Source: JAXDJH01 sp034663635
Lineage (GTDB): Bacteria; Actinomycetota; CADDZG01; WHSQ01
Direction: 5' to 3'
Assembly: GCA_034663635.1 (NCBI GenBank)
Contig: JAXDJH010000023.1
Span: forward strand, 1-64,000
Length of the DNA stretch: 64,000 bases
Shown piece by piece: positions 33,409 to 41,680 of this stretch. Position numbers and translations under genes: made by a program. The notes beneath the pieces are model-generated. The model had not been told where the DNA came from, ran no database searches, and saw only the letters and a program-made list of their open reading frames with translations. The first letter of the stretch is position 1. Each line of letters begins with the position of its first letter.

Positions 33409-34347
33409 ATGGAAACCAACACCGTCGAAACTCGTCCGCTCATCTCGATCCGAGCCAGCGCCACCGTCAGGGATGCCGCCGATCTGATGGTCACTTGCGG
33501 CATCGGTGCGTTGGGTGTGCTCGACGCTGATCGACAGTTCTCCGGTATCTACACCGAGCGAGACCTCGCAGGTTTCGTCGCGCGCCGGGGCGACGCCGAG
33601 ACAGTGAAGATCGGTGAAGTCGCCAACGACATGCCGGTCACGGTCGATGGCCCGATCACGCCGGAGGCCGCTCTGGAACGGATGGAGTCGGCGCGGGTTC
33701 GACACTTGATCGTTGAACAGGACGGCGACCACCGGATCATCTCGCTACGCGACCTGATCCCCGACCTTGAAGCACAACATCATCAGTTTCCGGCCACAAC
33801 CACGGCCGCGGACGTGATGAACGCTCCGGCCGTCGCGTGTCGGGAGAGCGCGTATCTCGAAGAGATCGCCGAAGCATTGGCCGAACGCTCTATCTCGGGG
33901 ATGCCGGTGGTCGACGAGACGAACAAGCTCGTCGGAGTCGTGTCGGAGCGCGATCTCGCTCACGTCTTGGGCGGCCCGCTCGTCCGCCTCGCGGTCAGGC
34001 GGGGACATGGGAAGAAGTCTGAAGAGACCGTCACGGATCTGCCGAGGGACCAGCGCCGCGCTGGGCAAGTGATGTCGACCCCTCCGATAACGACGCGGCC
34101 CGACGCGACGCTTTCAGAGATCGCGGCGTTGATGATGAAATTCGAGATCAACCGAGTGCCGGTGCTCGCTGATGGCCGGCTCGTGGGGCTTGTCACCAGG
34201 GGAGACGTGCTCGACGCGATGTGTGGATCACATGCACCGCCTATGGTCACCACCCTTCCAATGGTCGTCATCGGAAGCTCGTTCGATGCAGCATCCAGGC
34301 CCTCGCCGTTTTCCAACCAACTCGAAGGGCATGGGGCGTTCAGATGA
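33409..34347 (+). CDS. Four-CBS-domain protein
   Basis: A 312-residue cytoplasmic protein with four CBS motifs forming two Bateman modules (about 5-60, 68-125, 138-195 and 220-275). Repeats of the SGIYTERDL / VGVVSERDL / VGLVTRGDV kind mark the ends of each domain. Bateman modules bind adenine nucleotides. The DosR regulon of Mycobacterium includes CBS proteins such as Hrp1, which fits the neighbouring sensor pair. The stop overlaps the next CBS gene by ATGA. Confidence 0.9.
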   Translation: METNTVETRPLISIRASATVRDAADLMVTCGIGALGVLDADRQFSGIYTERDLAGFVARRGDAETVKIGEVANDMPVTVDGPITPEAALERMESARVRHLIVEQDGDHRIISLRDLIPDLEAQHHQFPATTTAADVMNAPAVACRESAYLEEIAEALAERSISGMPVVDETNKLVGVVSERDLAHVLGGPLVRLAVRRGHGKKSEETVTDLPRDQRRAGQVMSTPPITTRPDATLSEIAALMMKFEINRVPVLADGRLVGLVTRGDVLDAMCGSHAPPMVTTLPMVVIGSSFDAASRPSPFSNQLEGHGAFR

Positions 34348-34772
34348 TCAAGCGTCTTACAGTCAACGACGTCATGACCCATCTGGTTGTGACCTTCCGT
34401 CCCAGTGACCGGCTTCGCTACGTGGCTCACAAGCTCTTGCACAACAGGATCAGTGGTGCACCGGTGACCGAGGGAGGGAGGCTCGTAGGGATCATCACGG
34501 AAACCGACATCGCTGATGGAGCCGTGTCTGGGTCGCTTCAGCAAGGAGCGGAGAGTGTGCTCGACAAAACGGTTGGAGAGCTCATGACTAAGCGCGTTTT
34601 CGTTTCCCATCCGGGCGATTCCATCCCCCATGCCGCGGCCTTGCTGGATCGACACGGAGTTAGGCGAGTACCGGTCGTGGACGATGAGAACTATGTGATC
34701 GGAGTGATCGGGAGAGCGGACATAATCCGCGCCATCGCGGTGGACCATCCGGCTGAGGCTCTTACGGCCTAG
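34344..34772 (+). CDS. Two-CBS-domain protein (Hrp1-like)
   Basis: A 142-residue single Bateman module: CBS 1 near 4-60 (TVNDVMTHLVVTFRP ... GIITETDIADG) and CBS 2 near 76-132 (LMTKRVFVSHPGDSI ... IGVIGRADIIRAI). Length and design match mycobacterial hypoxic-response protein 1. It starts at the ATG that overlaps the preceding stop. It lies 27 bases before the histidine kinase, so all four genes may be one transcript. Confidence 0.88.
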   Translation: MIKRLTVNDVMTHLVVTFRPSDRLRYVAHKLLHNRISGAPVTEGGRLVGIITETDIADGAVSGSLQQGAESVLDKTVGELMTKRVFVSHPGDSIPHAAALLDRHGVRRVPVVDDENYVIGVIGRADIIRAIAVDHPAEALTA

Positions 34773-34799
34773 CACTCTCACGGCATAGCATTCACAGCG

Positions 34800-35951
34800 A
34801 TGCAACCTCCGCTGGTCAGGCAGATGGCCGCTTTGGTCGAAGCCGGTATGAGCCTGGCTTCCGAGCCCGATATCGACGGGCTCCTTCATCGCATCGCGGA
34901 GATCGCCCGGGAGGTCGTCGGCGCGCGCTACGGCGCGGTCGGGGTGATCTCCGACGACGGGACTCTTTCTCGATTCGTCTACGCCGGGATCGACGAGGCT
35001 ACGGCCGCCCAGATCGGCGACCTACCCCAAGGTGTAGGCGTGCTGGGGGCGTTGATCGAAGAGGGCCGTCCGCTGAGGCTGCAAGAGATCACCGACCATC
35101 CGAGATCATCTGGATTCCCTCCGCACCACCCGCCGATGCACTCGTTTCTGGGCGTGCCCATAATCGTCAGGGGCCACGTGTTCGGCCGCCTCTATCTCAC
35201 CGAGAAGCAGGGCGCCTCCGAGTTCAGCAAGGACGATGAACGGATCGCTTTGACGCTTGCATCGCAGGCGGGCGTCGCGGTCGAGAACGCGCGATTGCTC
35301 GACGAGCTCCGCGAGCGTGGCGAGGCTCTCGCGGTTCTCGAGGAACGTGAGCGGATCTCGAAGGAGCTGCACGATGGTGTGATCCAGGCGATCTATTCGG
35401 TCGGGCTCGCGCTCCAGAGCTCGCTCAGCGTCATGAGCCACGATCCCGAGATGGCCAAGGAGCGGATCGACGGTTCGATAGCCCAGCTCGACGATGTCGT
35501 GAGAGACGTGCGCAGCTACATCTTCGAACTCCAACCGAGAGATGTTGAAGAACGGGGCCTCACCGCAACGATCGAGGAGCTGGCGAAGGACCACGAGGTC
35601 AACACCCTGGCGACCGTCAACCTGGCGCTCGTCGAGGGCGCGGTTGAGATGCTTGAGCCCGATGCGACGGGTCACGTGGTCCAGATCGTGAGAGAGATCC
35701 TCTCCAACATCGCCCGGCACGCCCAGGCTTCGCATGTCGAGATCTCGTGCCTCGCCGACGGACCGGACTTCATCCTGCAGATCGTCGATGACGGAGTGGG
35801 CTTCGAGCCGTCGGAAGTCAGCAGAGGGCACGGTCTGACGAACCTTGAAGAGCGCGCGCGTTCCTTGGGTGGCTCCCTCATCATCGAGTCTCGAGAGCCG
35901 CGCGGCACGCGCCACGCTCTCGTCGTGCCGACTGAGGGCGAGAACGGATGA
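34800..35951 (+). CDS. GAF-domain histidine kinase (DosS/NarX-like)
   Basis: A 383-residue soluble sensor kinase. One GAF domain (about 18-165) contains the run PPHHPPMHSFLGVPI, VFGRLYLTEK typical of DevS/DosS GAF domains. A HisKA_3 dimerisation helix has the phosphorylated His191 in RISKELHDGVIQAIYSVG. An HATPase_c domain with DDGVGF and GHGLTNLEERA follows. DosS uses haem in GAF-A, but whether this single GAF binds haem is not shown. It is translationally coupled to the response regulator (ATGA). Likely senses redox, NO or oxygen. Confidence 0.9.
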   Translation: MQPPLVRQMAALVEAGMSLASEPDIDGLLHRIAEIAREVVGARYGAVGVISDDGTLSRFVYAGIDEATAAQIGDLPQGVGVLGALIEEGRPLRLQEITDHPRSSGFPPHHPPMHSFLGVPIIVRGHVFGRLYLTEKQGASEFSKDDERIALTLASQAGVAVENARLLDELRERGEALAVLEERERISKELHDGVIQAIYSVGLALQSSLSVMSHDPEMAKERIDGSIAQLDDVVRDVRSYIFELQPRDVEERGLTATIEELAKDHEVNTLATVNLALVEGAVEMLEPDATGHVVQIVREILSNIARHAQASHVEISCLADGPDFILQIVDDGVGFEPSEVSRGHGLTNLEERARSLGGSLIIESREPRGTRHALVVPTEGENG

Positions 35952-36616
35952 CCGACAAGCTGCGCGTCATGCTCGTCGACGATCACGAGGTGGTCCGGCA
36001 GGGATTGCGCGCTCTCCTCGAGTCGGAGGGCGACATAGAGATCGTCGCCGAAGCCGATTCCGGCAAGAGCGCGGTCGATATGGCGAAGATCCACGAGCCT
36101 CAGGTAGTGGTAATGGACGTGCGCATGCCCGATGGGGGAGGCGTAGTGGCATGCAGGGAGATCCGCGACATCAACTCCGACATCCAGGTGATCATGCTCA
36201 CGTCGTATTCCGACGATGAGGCTCTGTTCAACTCGATCATGGCCGGGGCCGCGGGTTTCGTGCTGAAGCAGATCCGAGGCAGCGATCTAGTCGATGCGAT
36301 CAGGACGGTGGGGGCCGGCGGATCGTTGCTCGACCCGGGAGTGACCAAGCGGGTTCTCGATCGCCTTCGCAACTCGAAGTTCGACGAGAAAGACCCGAAG
36401 CTCTCTCGGTTGTCACCACAAGAGGAACGCATCCTTGATCTGGTCGGCGAGGGAATGACGAACAAAGAGATCGCAGAACGGATACATCTATCCGACAAGA
36501 CCGTGAAGAACTACGTATCGACGATCCTTCAGAAGCTGGAGGTCACCAGACGAGCGGAGGCCGCCTCTTACATCGCGCGCGTCCGTGCAGAGGAACACCA
36601 CCACACCGAGGAGTAA
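35948..36616 (+). CDS. NarL/DosR-like response regulator
   Basis: A 222-residue regulator. The receiver shows LVDDHE, the phosphoacceptor Asp57 (VVMDVRMPD), a Thr in MLTSYSD and Lys in FVLKQIRG. The C-terminal LuxR-type helix-turn-helix is SPQEERILDLVGEGMTNKEIAERIHLS, then KTVKNYVSTILQKLEV. The QEERIL/GEGMTNKEIA form is close to DosR. It is the probable binder of the GGGCC palindromes at 33270, 33327 and 37391. Phosphorylated by the kinase that precedes it. Confidence 0.92.
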   Translation: MTDKLRVMLVDDHEVVRQGLRALLESEGDIEIVAEADSGKSAVDMAKIHEPQVVVMDVRMPDGGGVVACREIRDINSDIQVIMLTSYSDDEALFNSIMAGAAGFVLKQIRGSDLVDAIRTVGAGGSLLDPGVTKRVLDRLRNSKFDEKDPKLSRLSPQEERILDLVGEGMTNKEIAERIHLSDKTVKNYVSTILQKLEVTRRAEAASYIARVRAEEHHHTEE

Positions 36617-36649
36617 GCCGCGACCGTCGTCGAAGTTCTTCTGATCTCG

Positions 36650-37354
36650 TTGGGAACCTCTTTAGCCACGGGCCTTGGAGCCCTCCCGATCTACTTCGTG
36701 CCCCGGATGGGTCGCTCATGGGTGGGCGTTTCGAGCGCCCTGGCCGGCGGCTTCATGATCGGGGCAAGCATCGGTTTGGTCTACGAAGGCTCCCTCAAGA
36801 GCATCGGTGCCACGGCCCTGGGTGTGATCGCCGGAGCAGCCTTCATCCAGATCACTCGCCTCGCTCTGGCTGGACGAGAGGACGTACACCTTGGGCGGCT
36901 CAGGGGGGCCGGGGCCAAACGGATCCTGCTGATCATGGTCGTGATGACGATCCACTCGTTCACCGAAGGCGTTGCGGTTGGCGTGTCCTTCGTCGACGAG
37001 CCGGCCTTCGGCCTTCTCATCGCCATCGCCATCGCGGTGCACAACATCCCCGAGGGCCTGGCGATCAGCCTCACGATGGTGCCCGCGGGCGTCTCACCAC
37101 TGAGGGCGGCCGGCTGGAGCGTGTTCTCGAGCCTCCCTCAGCCGCTCATGGCGGTGCCTGCTTTCCTCGCCGTCCGAGTTTTCGACGGCCTTCTTCCGGC
37201 GGGACTGGGGTTCGCCGCCGGCGCGATGTTCTTGATGGTGGCAACGCAACTCGTTCCAGAGTCGGCAGAGACCACGAAACCGATCGTGATGTACCCGACG
37301 ATCGTCGCCAGCGCCGCCGTGATGCTCGTCCTTCAGTTCGCTTTCGCGACCTAG
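36650..37354 (+). CDS. ZIP-family metal transporter
   Basis: A membrane protein of about 234 residues with eight hydrophobic segments. The two metal-site helices show HSFTEGVAVG and HNIPEGLAI, the ZIP signature. Zinc, iron or manganese could be carried. No ATG or GTG start is available in frame after the upstream stop at 36614. The only canonical option is TTG at 36650, though hydrophobic sequence continues about nine residues further upstream, so the true N-terminus is uncertain. It lies between the regulator and the copper oxidase. Confidence 0.85.
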   Translation: MGTSLATGLGALPIYFVPRMGRSWVGVSSALAGGFMIGASIGLVYEGSLKSIGATALGVIAGAAFIQITRLALAGREDVHLGRLRGAGAKRILLIMVVMTIHSFTEGVAVGVSFVDEPAFGLLIAIAIAVHNIPEGLAISLTMVPAGVSPLRAAGWSVFSSLPQPLMAVPAFLAVRVFDGLLPAGLGFAAGAMFLMVATQLVPESAETTKPIVMYPTIVASAAVMLVLQFAFAT

Positions 37355-37390
37355 ATCCGGGCCTCCCGGGCCGACCGTCACCCTCGGAAC

Positions 37391-37404
37391 GGGCCATCCG
37401 GCCC
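37391..37404. promoter_or_regulatory. GGGCC palindrome upstream of the multicopper oxidase
   Basis: GGGCCA-TC-CGGCCC matches the two palindromes at 33270 and 33327 apart from its centre and one arm base. It lies 65-78 bases before the ATG of the oxidase, a suitable distance for an activator of the DosR type. A further GGGCC half-site lies near 37368-37377. Confidence 0.55.
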
Positions 37405-37468
37405 TGCCGGGCGACCCACCCGCCGGGGTTCGATGTTCCTCGATATCCATCAACGAGGAGCTATTTCA

Positions 37469-38800
37469 ATGACAGACAAAACCAAACTCTCTTTCTTCGG
37501 GGCGATCGCCGGATTCTGCGTCGTTGTCGCGTTCGGCACCGGCGTGATCGCCACCGCGATGTTGGATTCGAAGCCGATAGTTGGAGGCGGCGGCACTGCC
37601 GCGTCCGCCGGTAACAGCGAAGTGATCGAGGTCGAGCTGGGAGACCTCTACATCAAGCCGGCGAAACTCGCGGCGCCGGCAGGCGTCCCGCTGGAGATCA
37701 GAGTGCACAACGCCGGCGCGACCGAGCACAACTTCTCCCTGACGGGCATCGGTTCAACCGAGATGATCCCCGCGGGTGAATCCGACGTCCTCAACGTAGG
37801 TGCCCTCGACGCGGGCAACTACGACTTCATCTGCCAGGTCAGCGGACACGCCGACGCCGGCATGAGCGGCGTGCTGGCGGTCGGCGGAGCGAAGGGTGGA
37901 ACCAACTCCGCCTCGGGCCACGACATGTCGAGCATGTCGAACATGTCGGCCAAGCAGATGATGAAGCACGACGCCGCGGTCACCGCGAGTTTTCCGGCCA
38001 AGACGAAGGGCGTCGGCGGGCAGGAGATGCAGCCCAAGATCGTCGACGGCGTGAAGGTGTTCGAACTGACCGCCGACGAGATCCGCTGGGAAGTCGAGCC
38101 CGGCAAGGTCGTCGACGCGATGGCCTACAACGGCCAGATCCCCGGCCCCCAGATCCACGCGCAGGTAGGAGACCGCGTCCGGATCGTCCTTCACAACGAC
38201 TTGGCAGAGCCGACGATCATGCACTTCCACGGGCTCACGGTCCCCAACGCGATGGACGGCGTCCCGGCGCTAACGCAAGACGCCGTACTGCCCGGCGACT
38301 CGTTCACCTACGAGTTCACGCTGAAGAATTCAGGCTCGAACATGTATCACTCGCATTTCAATGCGGCGAAGCAGGTGCCGTCGGGGTTGCTCGGAGCGTT
38401 CATCATCGACGACCCCAACGACCCTGTTGTCGATGTCGACACGACGCTCGTTCTCAACGACGGTCCGCTCGGCTTCACGCTCAACGCGAAGAGCTTTCCC
38501 GCCACTGCGCCGATCGTCATGAACCAAGGCGAGACCTTGAGGATCCGCTACATGAACGAAGGGATCCAGATCCACCCGATGCATCTGCACGGATTGGTGC
38601 AGAAGGTGATCGCCAAGGACGGCCACCTTCTCGAGCATCCATATCTGGCAGACACCGTGCTGGTGGCCCCCGGCGAGCGTTACGACGTTCTAGTGGAAGG
38701 CACCAGGGTCGGAGCATGGGCGTTCCACTGCCACGTGTTGACTCACGTCGAAGGCCCGCAAGGCATGTTCGGAATGGTGACCGCAGTAGTCGTCCAATAA
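37469..38800 (+). CDS. Cupredoxin-fused multicopper oxidase
   Basis: A 443-residue exported, membrane-anchored enzyme. An N-terminal helix near 10-33 is followed by a plastocyanin-like cupredoxin (TEHNFSL, then FICQVSGHADAGM; His, Cys, His and Met of a type 1 site). Two multicopper oxidase domains follow. The trinuclear ligands are in MHFHG, MYHSHFN, HPMHLHG and FHCHVLTHVEGPQGM, all complete. This rules out the NirK-type nitrite reductase. The ATG at 37469 has GAGGAG eight bases upstream. It may detoxify copper or oxidise Fe/Mn or phenols; the extra cupredoxin may receive electrons. Confidence 0.9.
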   Translation: MTDKTKLSFFGAIAGFCVVVAFGTGVIATAMLDSKPIVGGGGTAASAGNSEVIEVELGDLYIKPAKLAAPAGVPLEIRVHNAGATEHNFSLTGIGSTEMIPAGESDVLNVGALDAGNYDFICQVSGHADAGMSGVLAVGGAKGGTNSASGHDMSSMSNMSAKQMMKHDAAVTASFPAKTKGVGGQEMQPKIVDGVKVFELTADEIRWEVEPGKVVDAMAYNGQIPGPQIHAQVGDRVRIVLHNDLAEPTIMHFHGLTVPNAMDGVPALTQDAVLPGDSFTYEFTLKNSGSNMYHSHFNAAKQVPSGLLGAFIIDDPNDPVVDVDTTLVLNDGPLGFTLNAKSFPATAPIVMNQGETLRIRYMNEGIQIHPMHLHGLVQKVIAKDGHLLEHPYLADTVLVAPGERYDVLVEGTRVGAWAFHCHVLTHVEGPQGMFGMVTAVVVQ

Positions 38801-38827
38801 CCGCCCGCTGATCGAAAGGAAGAAGAG

Positions 38828-39274
38828 ATGACCAAGAGGCACGAGACGCTGATCCCGCTGACCCACGACCATCACCACGCTCTGGCTCAGGCTCGCAAAC
38901 TCGTACTGGCGGCCGACGGAGAGAACGAGGACCGAACCATCGCCGCGAAGAACTTCCTTGCGTTTTACGACACCGACTTGCTGACCCACTTCCGCGAAGA
39001 GGAGGAGATGGTCTTTCCTCTTGCTGTCACCTATGTCGACTCCGAGCCGCTCTTGGCGCAGGTGATGATCGAACACCTTCAGATCCACGCGCTGGTGCAC
39101 GATCTGAGAGGCATGCTCGACCAGGGCGCACCCACCGCCTGGAGCCTGAGGCGGATCGCCGATGTCCTCGAGAAGCACATCCGCTTCGAGGAGAAGTCGG
39201 TCTTCCCATTGGTCGAAGCCATCGCCGAAGTAGCTCTGAACGGATTGACCCTTGCTCCACGTGACAGGGGCTAG
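38828..39274 (+). CDS. Hemerythrin-like di-iron protein
   Basis: A 148-residue four-helix-bundle protein. Iron ligands are seen as HDHHHAL, HFREEEEM, EHLQIHALVHDL and HIRFEEKSVFP. These give the His and carboxylate set of hemerythrin-like domains that bind O2 or NO or store iron. AGGAAGAAG precedes the ATG. It follows the copper oxidase by 27 bases and fits the redox-stress theme. Its stop overlaps that of the convergent amine oxidase by four bases. Confidence 0.92.
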   Translation: MTKRHETLIPLTHDHHHALAQARKLVLAADGENEDRTIAAKNFLAFYDTDLLTHFREEEEMVFPLAVTYVDSEPLLAQVMIEHLQIHALVHDLRGMLDQGAPTAWSLRRIADVLEKHIRFEEKSVFPLVEAIAEVALNGLTLAPRDRG

Positions 39275-40875
39275 GGGGTGTTTCTCGCTTTGTAATCCGC
39301 GAGCACCTCGTCGGCCGCTCTTTGGCCCGTCTCGACCGCACCGTTGAGATAACCCTGGAAGTCGATCGAGGTGTGCTCGCCGCAGAAGTGGACCTTGCCG
39401 CGCTGCTCCCGCTCGACGCCCGAGAACTTCGTGTACTGGCCGACTTTCCAATACGAATACGAACCCTTCGTCCATGGATAGGAAGGCCAGTGATCGACCG
39501 TCGCCTTCCCGTTGTAGTGGCTCGTTATCCCCGGCATGACGGGTTCGAGCTGCGCCAGGAACTGTCTTGCCCTGCCATCCGGCGTTCCGCTTCCGAAACT
39601 CGATCCGACGTTGCCACCCGTGTAGTCGACGAGGATCCCGGCCGTCCCGGGCTGAGCGCGAGTCACCTCCCAAGTGATCTGGTAGCCGGTGTCGGCGTAG
39701 CTGTTGCCGTTGTTGTTGAGCTGGTACCAGTAACGGTCTGAGAACTGAACGTGGAGCTTCGAGTTCGTCCCCATGCCCTGTTCCCGGATGGCGGTGTCCT
39801 TCAGCGAGCCGAAGCCGGCTTTGCTGTAATCGATCGAACGGAGCATCGAGAACGGCAGAGCCAGGACAACTCGATCGGCGGTGACTGGAGTCTTGTTGCC
39901 CCGGAAAGTGAGCTTGTACGTCCCGTCCGAGTTCAGCGCGACCGCTGTCAGCTCCTTGCCCAATGCGACAGAGCTCCCCAACGATGCTGCCAGGCGCGTG
40001 GGGATCTGATCGTTGCCTCCAACCACGTGGTACTTCTCGTTCGATTTCCCGAAGAGCCGAAGATTGCCTTGTCCGGCGTAGCCGATGAGGTAAAGCATGT
40101 TCAGCGAACTTTGGACGTTCGTTTCCGCTCCGTACTCGATGTTGTATGCGACATCGAGGAATTGTCCGAGTTTGGATCTGATTCCCGGGCCGACGTCGTA
40201 GCCGCGCTTGCTCGCGGGAACGTAGCGGTTGATCCAATCGAGGATCGACATCTGATCTAGCTCTCTTCCACGCTGAGTGGAGAGGCTGTAGAGGGTGGGG
40301 TAACTCGCAGATGACACATCCGAATGGATCTGTTGCCAGATGTCCTTCAGGTCATTGGTCGCGTTCAAGAAGCTATATGGGGCTCCGTCGAAGTAGAGCA
40401 GGTCTTCGCTTCCATTGGGCTGAGCGGACAGGAGGTTTTCGAGCGTCAGGCCGAGTTCGTTGGCCAGTTGTCGGATGTGCACGTGGCCCTGGTCGATGAG
40501 CTCTCCGCCGTGCTCCGCTATCTGGTTCTGAGCGAACGCGCCGCGGATCGTCCAGCAGCGGCCGCCGACTCGATCGGCTGCTTCGTAGACGGTTGGTGAA
40601 TAGCCGGCTTGTTTCAATCGGTACGCAGCGGTGAGACCCGCAAGTCCTGCACCGACAACGGCGATACGCGGGGAACCCGCGGCCCTTGCTTTCGGAAACC
40701 CACCAAGCGTCGAGGCGACTGCTGCGCCGGCCCCGAAGATCGCAGCACGACGCAACATCTCCCGTCTGGAAACTGCGGCGTCGAGGGCTTGTGCGACGGT
40801 CAGGTCGTGCTCGGTCGCGAACTGAGCGAGCAAGGCGGCGTCCCCAACTTTGGTGGCCAGCGGCGTGCGCGCCAT
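39271..40875 (-). CDS. Tat-exported flavin amine oxidase
   Basis: A 534-residue FAD-dependent oxidase of the monoamine/L-amino acid oxidase type. The dinucleotide motif is VVGAGLAGLTAAYRL, with RVGGRCWT and a C-terminal HFCGEHTSIDFQGYLNGAVETG closing the FAD site. The N-terminus is unusual: about 35 residues precede a twin-arginine motif (SRREMLRRAA, Arg37-Arg38) and hydrophobic stretch ending near ARA. Export would produce an extracellular oxidase generating hydrogen peroxide and ammonia. A GGGGGAGGGG site precedes the ATG. Confidence 0.88.
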   Translation of the reverse strand: MARTPLATKVGDAALLAQFATEHDLTVAQALDAAVSRREMLRRAAIFGAGAAVASTLGGFPKARAAGSPRIAVVGAGLAGLTAAYRLKQAGYSPTVYEAADRVGGRCWTIRGAFAQNQIAEHGGELIDQGHVHIRQLANELGLTLENLLSAQPNGSEDLLYFDGAPYSFLNATNDLKDIWQQIHSDVSSASYPTLYSLSTQRGRELDQMSILDWINRYVPASKRGYDVGPGIRSKLGQFLDVAYNIEYGAETNVQSSLNMLYLIGYAGQGNLRLFGKSNEKYHVVGGNDQIPTRLAASLGSSVALGKELTAVALNSDGTYKLTFRGNKTPVTADRVVLALPFSMLRSIDYSKAGFGSLKDTAIREQGMGTNSKLHVQFSDRYWYQLNNNGNSYADTGYQITWEVTRAQPGTAGILVDYTGGNVGSSFGSGTPDGRARQFLAQLEPVMPGITSHYNGKATVDHWPSYPWTKGSYSYWKVGQYTKFSGVEREQRGKVHFCGEHTSIDFQGYLNGAVETGQRAADEVLADYKARNTP

Positions 40876-40938
40876 AGATACCCCTCCCCCTTGAGCCGTT
40901 TGGTTACAGCAGACAGCCGCCTGCCCGCGGGGTCCATA

Positions 40939-40950
40939 CGCACATGTGCG
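40939..40950. promoter_or_regulatory. 12-bp palindrome upstream of the amine oxidase
   Basis: CGCACATGTGCG is a perfect palindrome in the 99-base gap between yajQ and the amine oxidase, 64 bases before the oxidase start. It could be an operator. It is too short for a stable terminator and lacks a T run. Confidence 0.35.
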
Positions 40951-40974
40951 GAGGGCCTGCCCCTTTTGGTGGGT

Positions 40975-41475
40975 CTAGCGGTAGTTCGTGTACTGAAGCG
41001 GCAAACCGAAATCGTGCTCCTTGAGGGCCGCGATCACATCCTGCAGCGTGTCCCTTGATTTCGCCGAGACGCGTACCTGGTCGCCCTGCACCGCGACCTG
41101 AGCTTTCGACTTCATGTCTTTTATGAATTTCACGATCTCTCGCGCTTTTTCGGTCGAGATGCCTTGAGTGATCGTGATGACCTGGCGAGCCGTTCCACCC
41201 GCGGCGGGCTCGATGTTTCCCCGCTGGAGCGCCTTCAGCGCGATCTTGCGTTTGACGAGCTTCTCCTCGAGCACCTTCACGACGTCTTTCACTTTTTGAT
41301 CGGTGTTCGATTTGATGGTGATAGTCGGCTCTTTGTCGGTTGTGAAATCGATGCTTGAACCGGTGTTCTTGAAGTCGAATCGCTGGCTGATCTCTCTTGA
41401 GGCTTGATCGACCGCATTACGCACTTCTTGAACATCGATCTCTGAAACAACATCAAAGCTGGAATCTTTAGCCAT
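40975..41475 (-). CDS. yajQ: YajQ-family (c-di-GMP-binding) protein
   Basis: A 166-residue protein with the two alpha/beta half-domains of YajQ. Markers are SFDVVSEIDVQEVRNAVDQA, RFDFKNT, the NTDQKVKDV stretch and GISTEKAREIVKFIKD with KVQ-type strand (KAQVAVQGDQVRVS). Some homologues bind c-di-GMP and act with transcription factors; others bind RNA. AAAGGAG lies ten bases before the ATG. With the diguanylate cyclase and two riboswitches in this window it may be part of c-di-GMP control. Confidence 0.95.
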   Translation of the reverse strand: MAKDSSFDVVSEIDVQEVRNAVDQASREISQRFDFKNTGSSIDFTTDKEPTITIKSNTDQKVKDVVKVLEEKLVKRKIALKALQRGNIEPAAGGTARQVITITQGISTEKAREIVKFIKDMKSKAQVAVQGDQVRVSAKSRDTLQDVIAALKEHDFGLPLQYTNYR

Positions 41476-41680
41476 TATCTGTCGGCTCCTTTCTGATTCA
41501 CATTTATACGTACTAATCCTGATTTCCAGGTGCTGGTTATTTATCTAGCTTAATGAATGTAGTTGAACGCGCACAGTGGTACTTCGCTTCAACTGTTTGA
41601 CACGGCCACAATGGGTTGGTACGTAATACACCGACTTCCTCGCGGGATTCACATTTGGTCGAACTGAAGGAGACTTCGGC
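41476..41680. other. Divergent intergenic region
   Basis: This AT-richer 205-base region separates yajQ (minus) from the CAP gene (plus). It holds the two ribosome sites (GGAGCC and AAGGAGAC) and presumably both promoters. A weak dyad GTTGAA/TTCAAC lies near 41550-41581. I found no class I c-di-GMP aptamer, unlike the leader of the other secreted CAP gene. Confidence 0.45.

Noticed and set aside
37469..38800. Copper nitrite reductase (NirK/AniA) as the identity of the oxidase
   Set aside because: The HCHxxxH motif and paired His motifs give a full trinuclear centre, which NirK lacks.
38690..40237. A 515-codon minus-strand frame
   Set aside because: It crosses the hemerythrin gene antisense and the amine oxidase out of phase. 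No motifs.
41476..41680. A possible third c-di-GMP riboswitch in front of the CAP gene at 41681
   Set aside because: Neither GCAAACC nor ACGCAAAGCC is present on the plus strand; the leader is AT-rich and unstructured.
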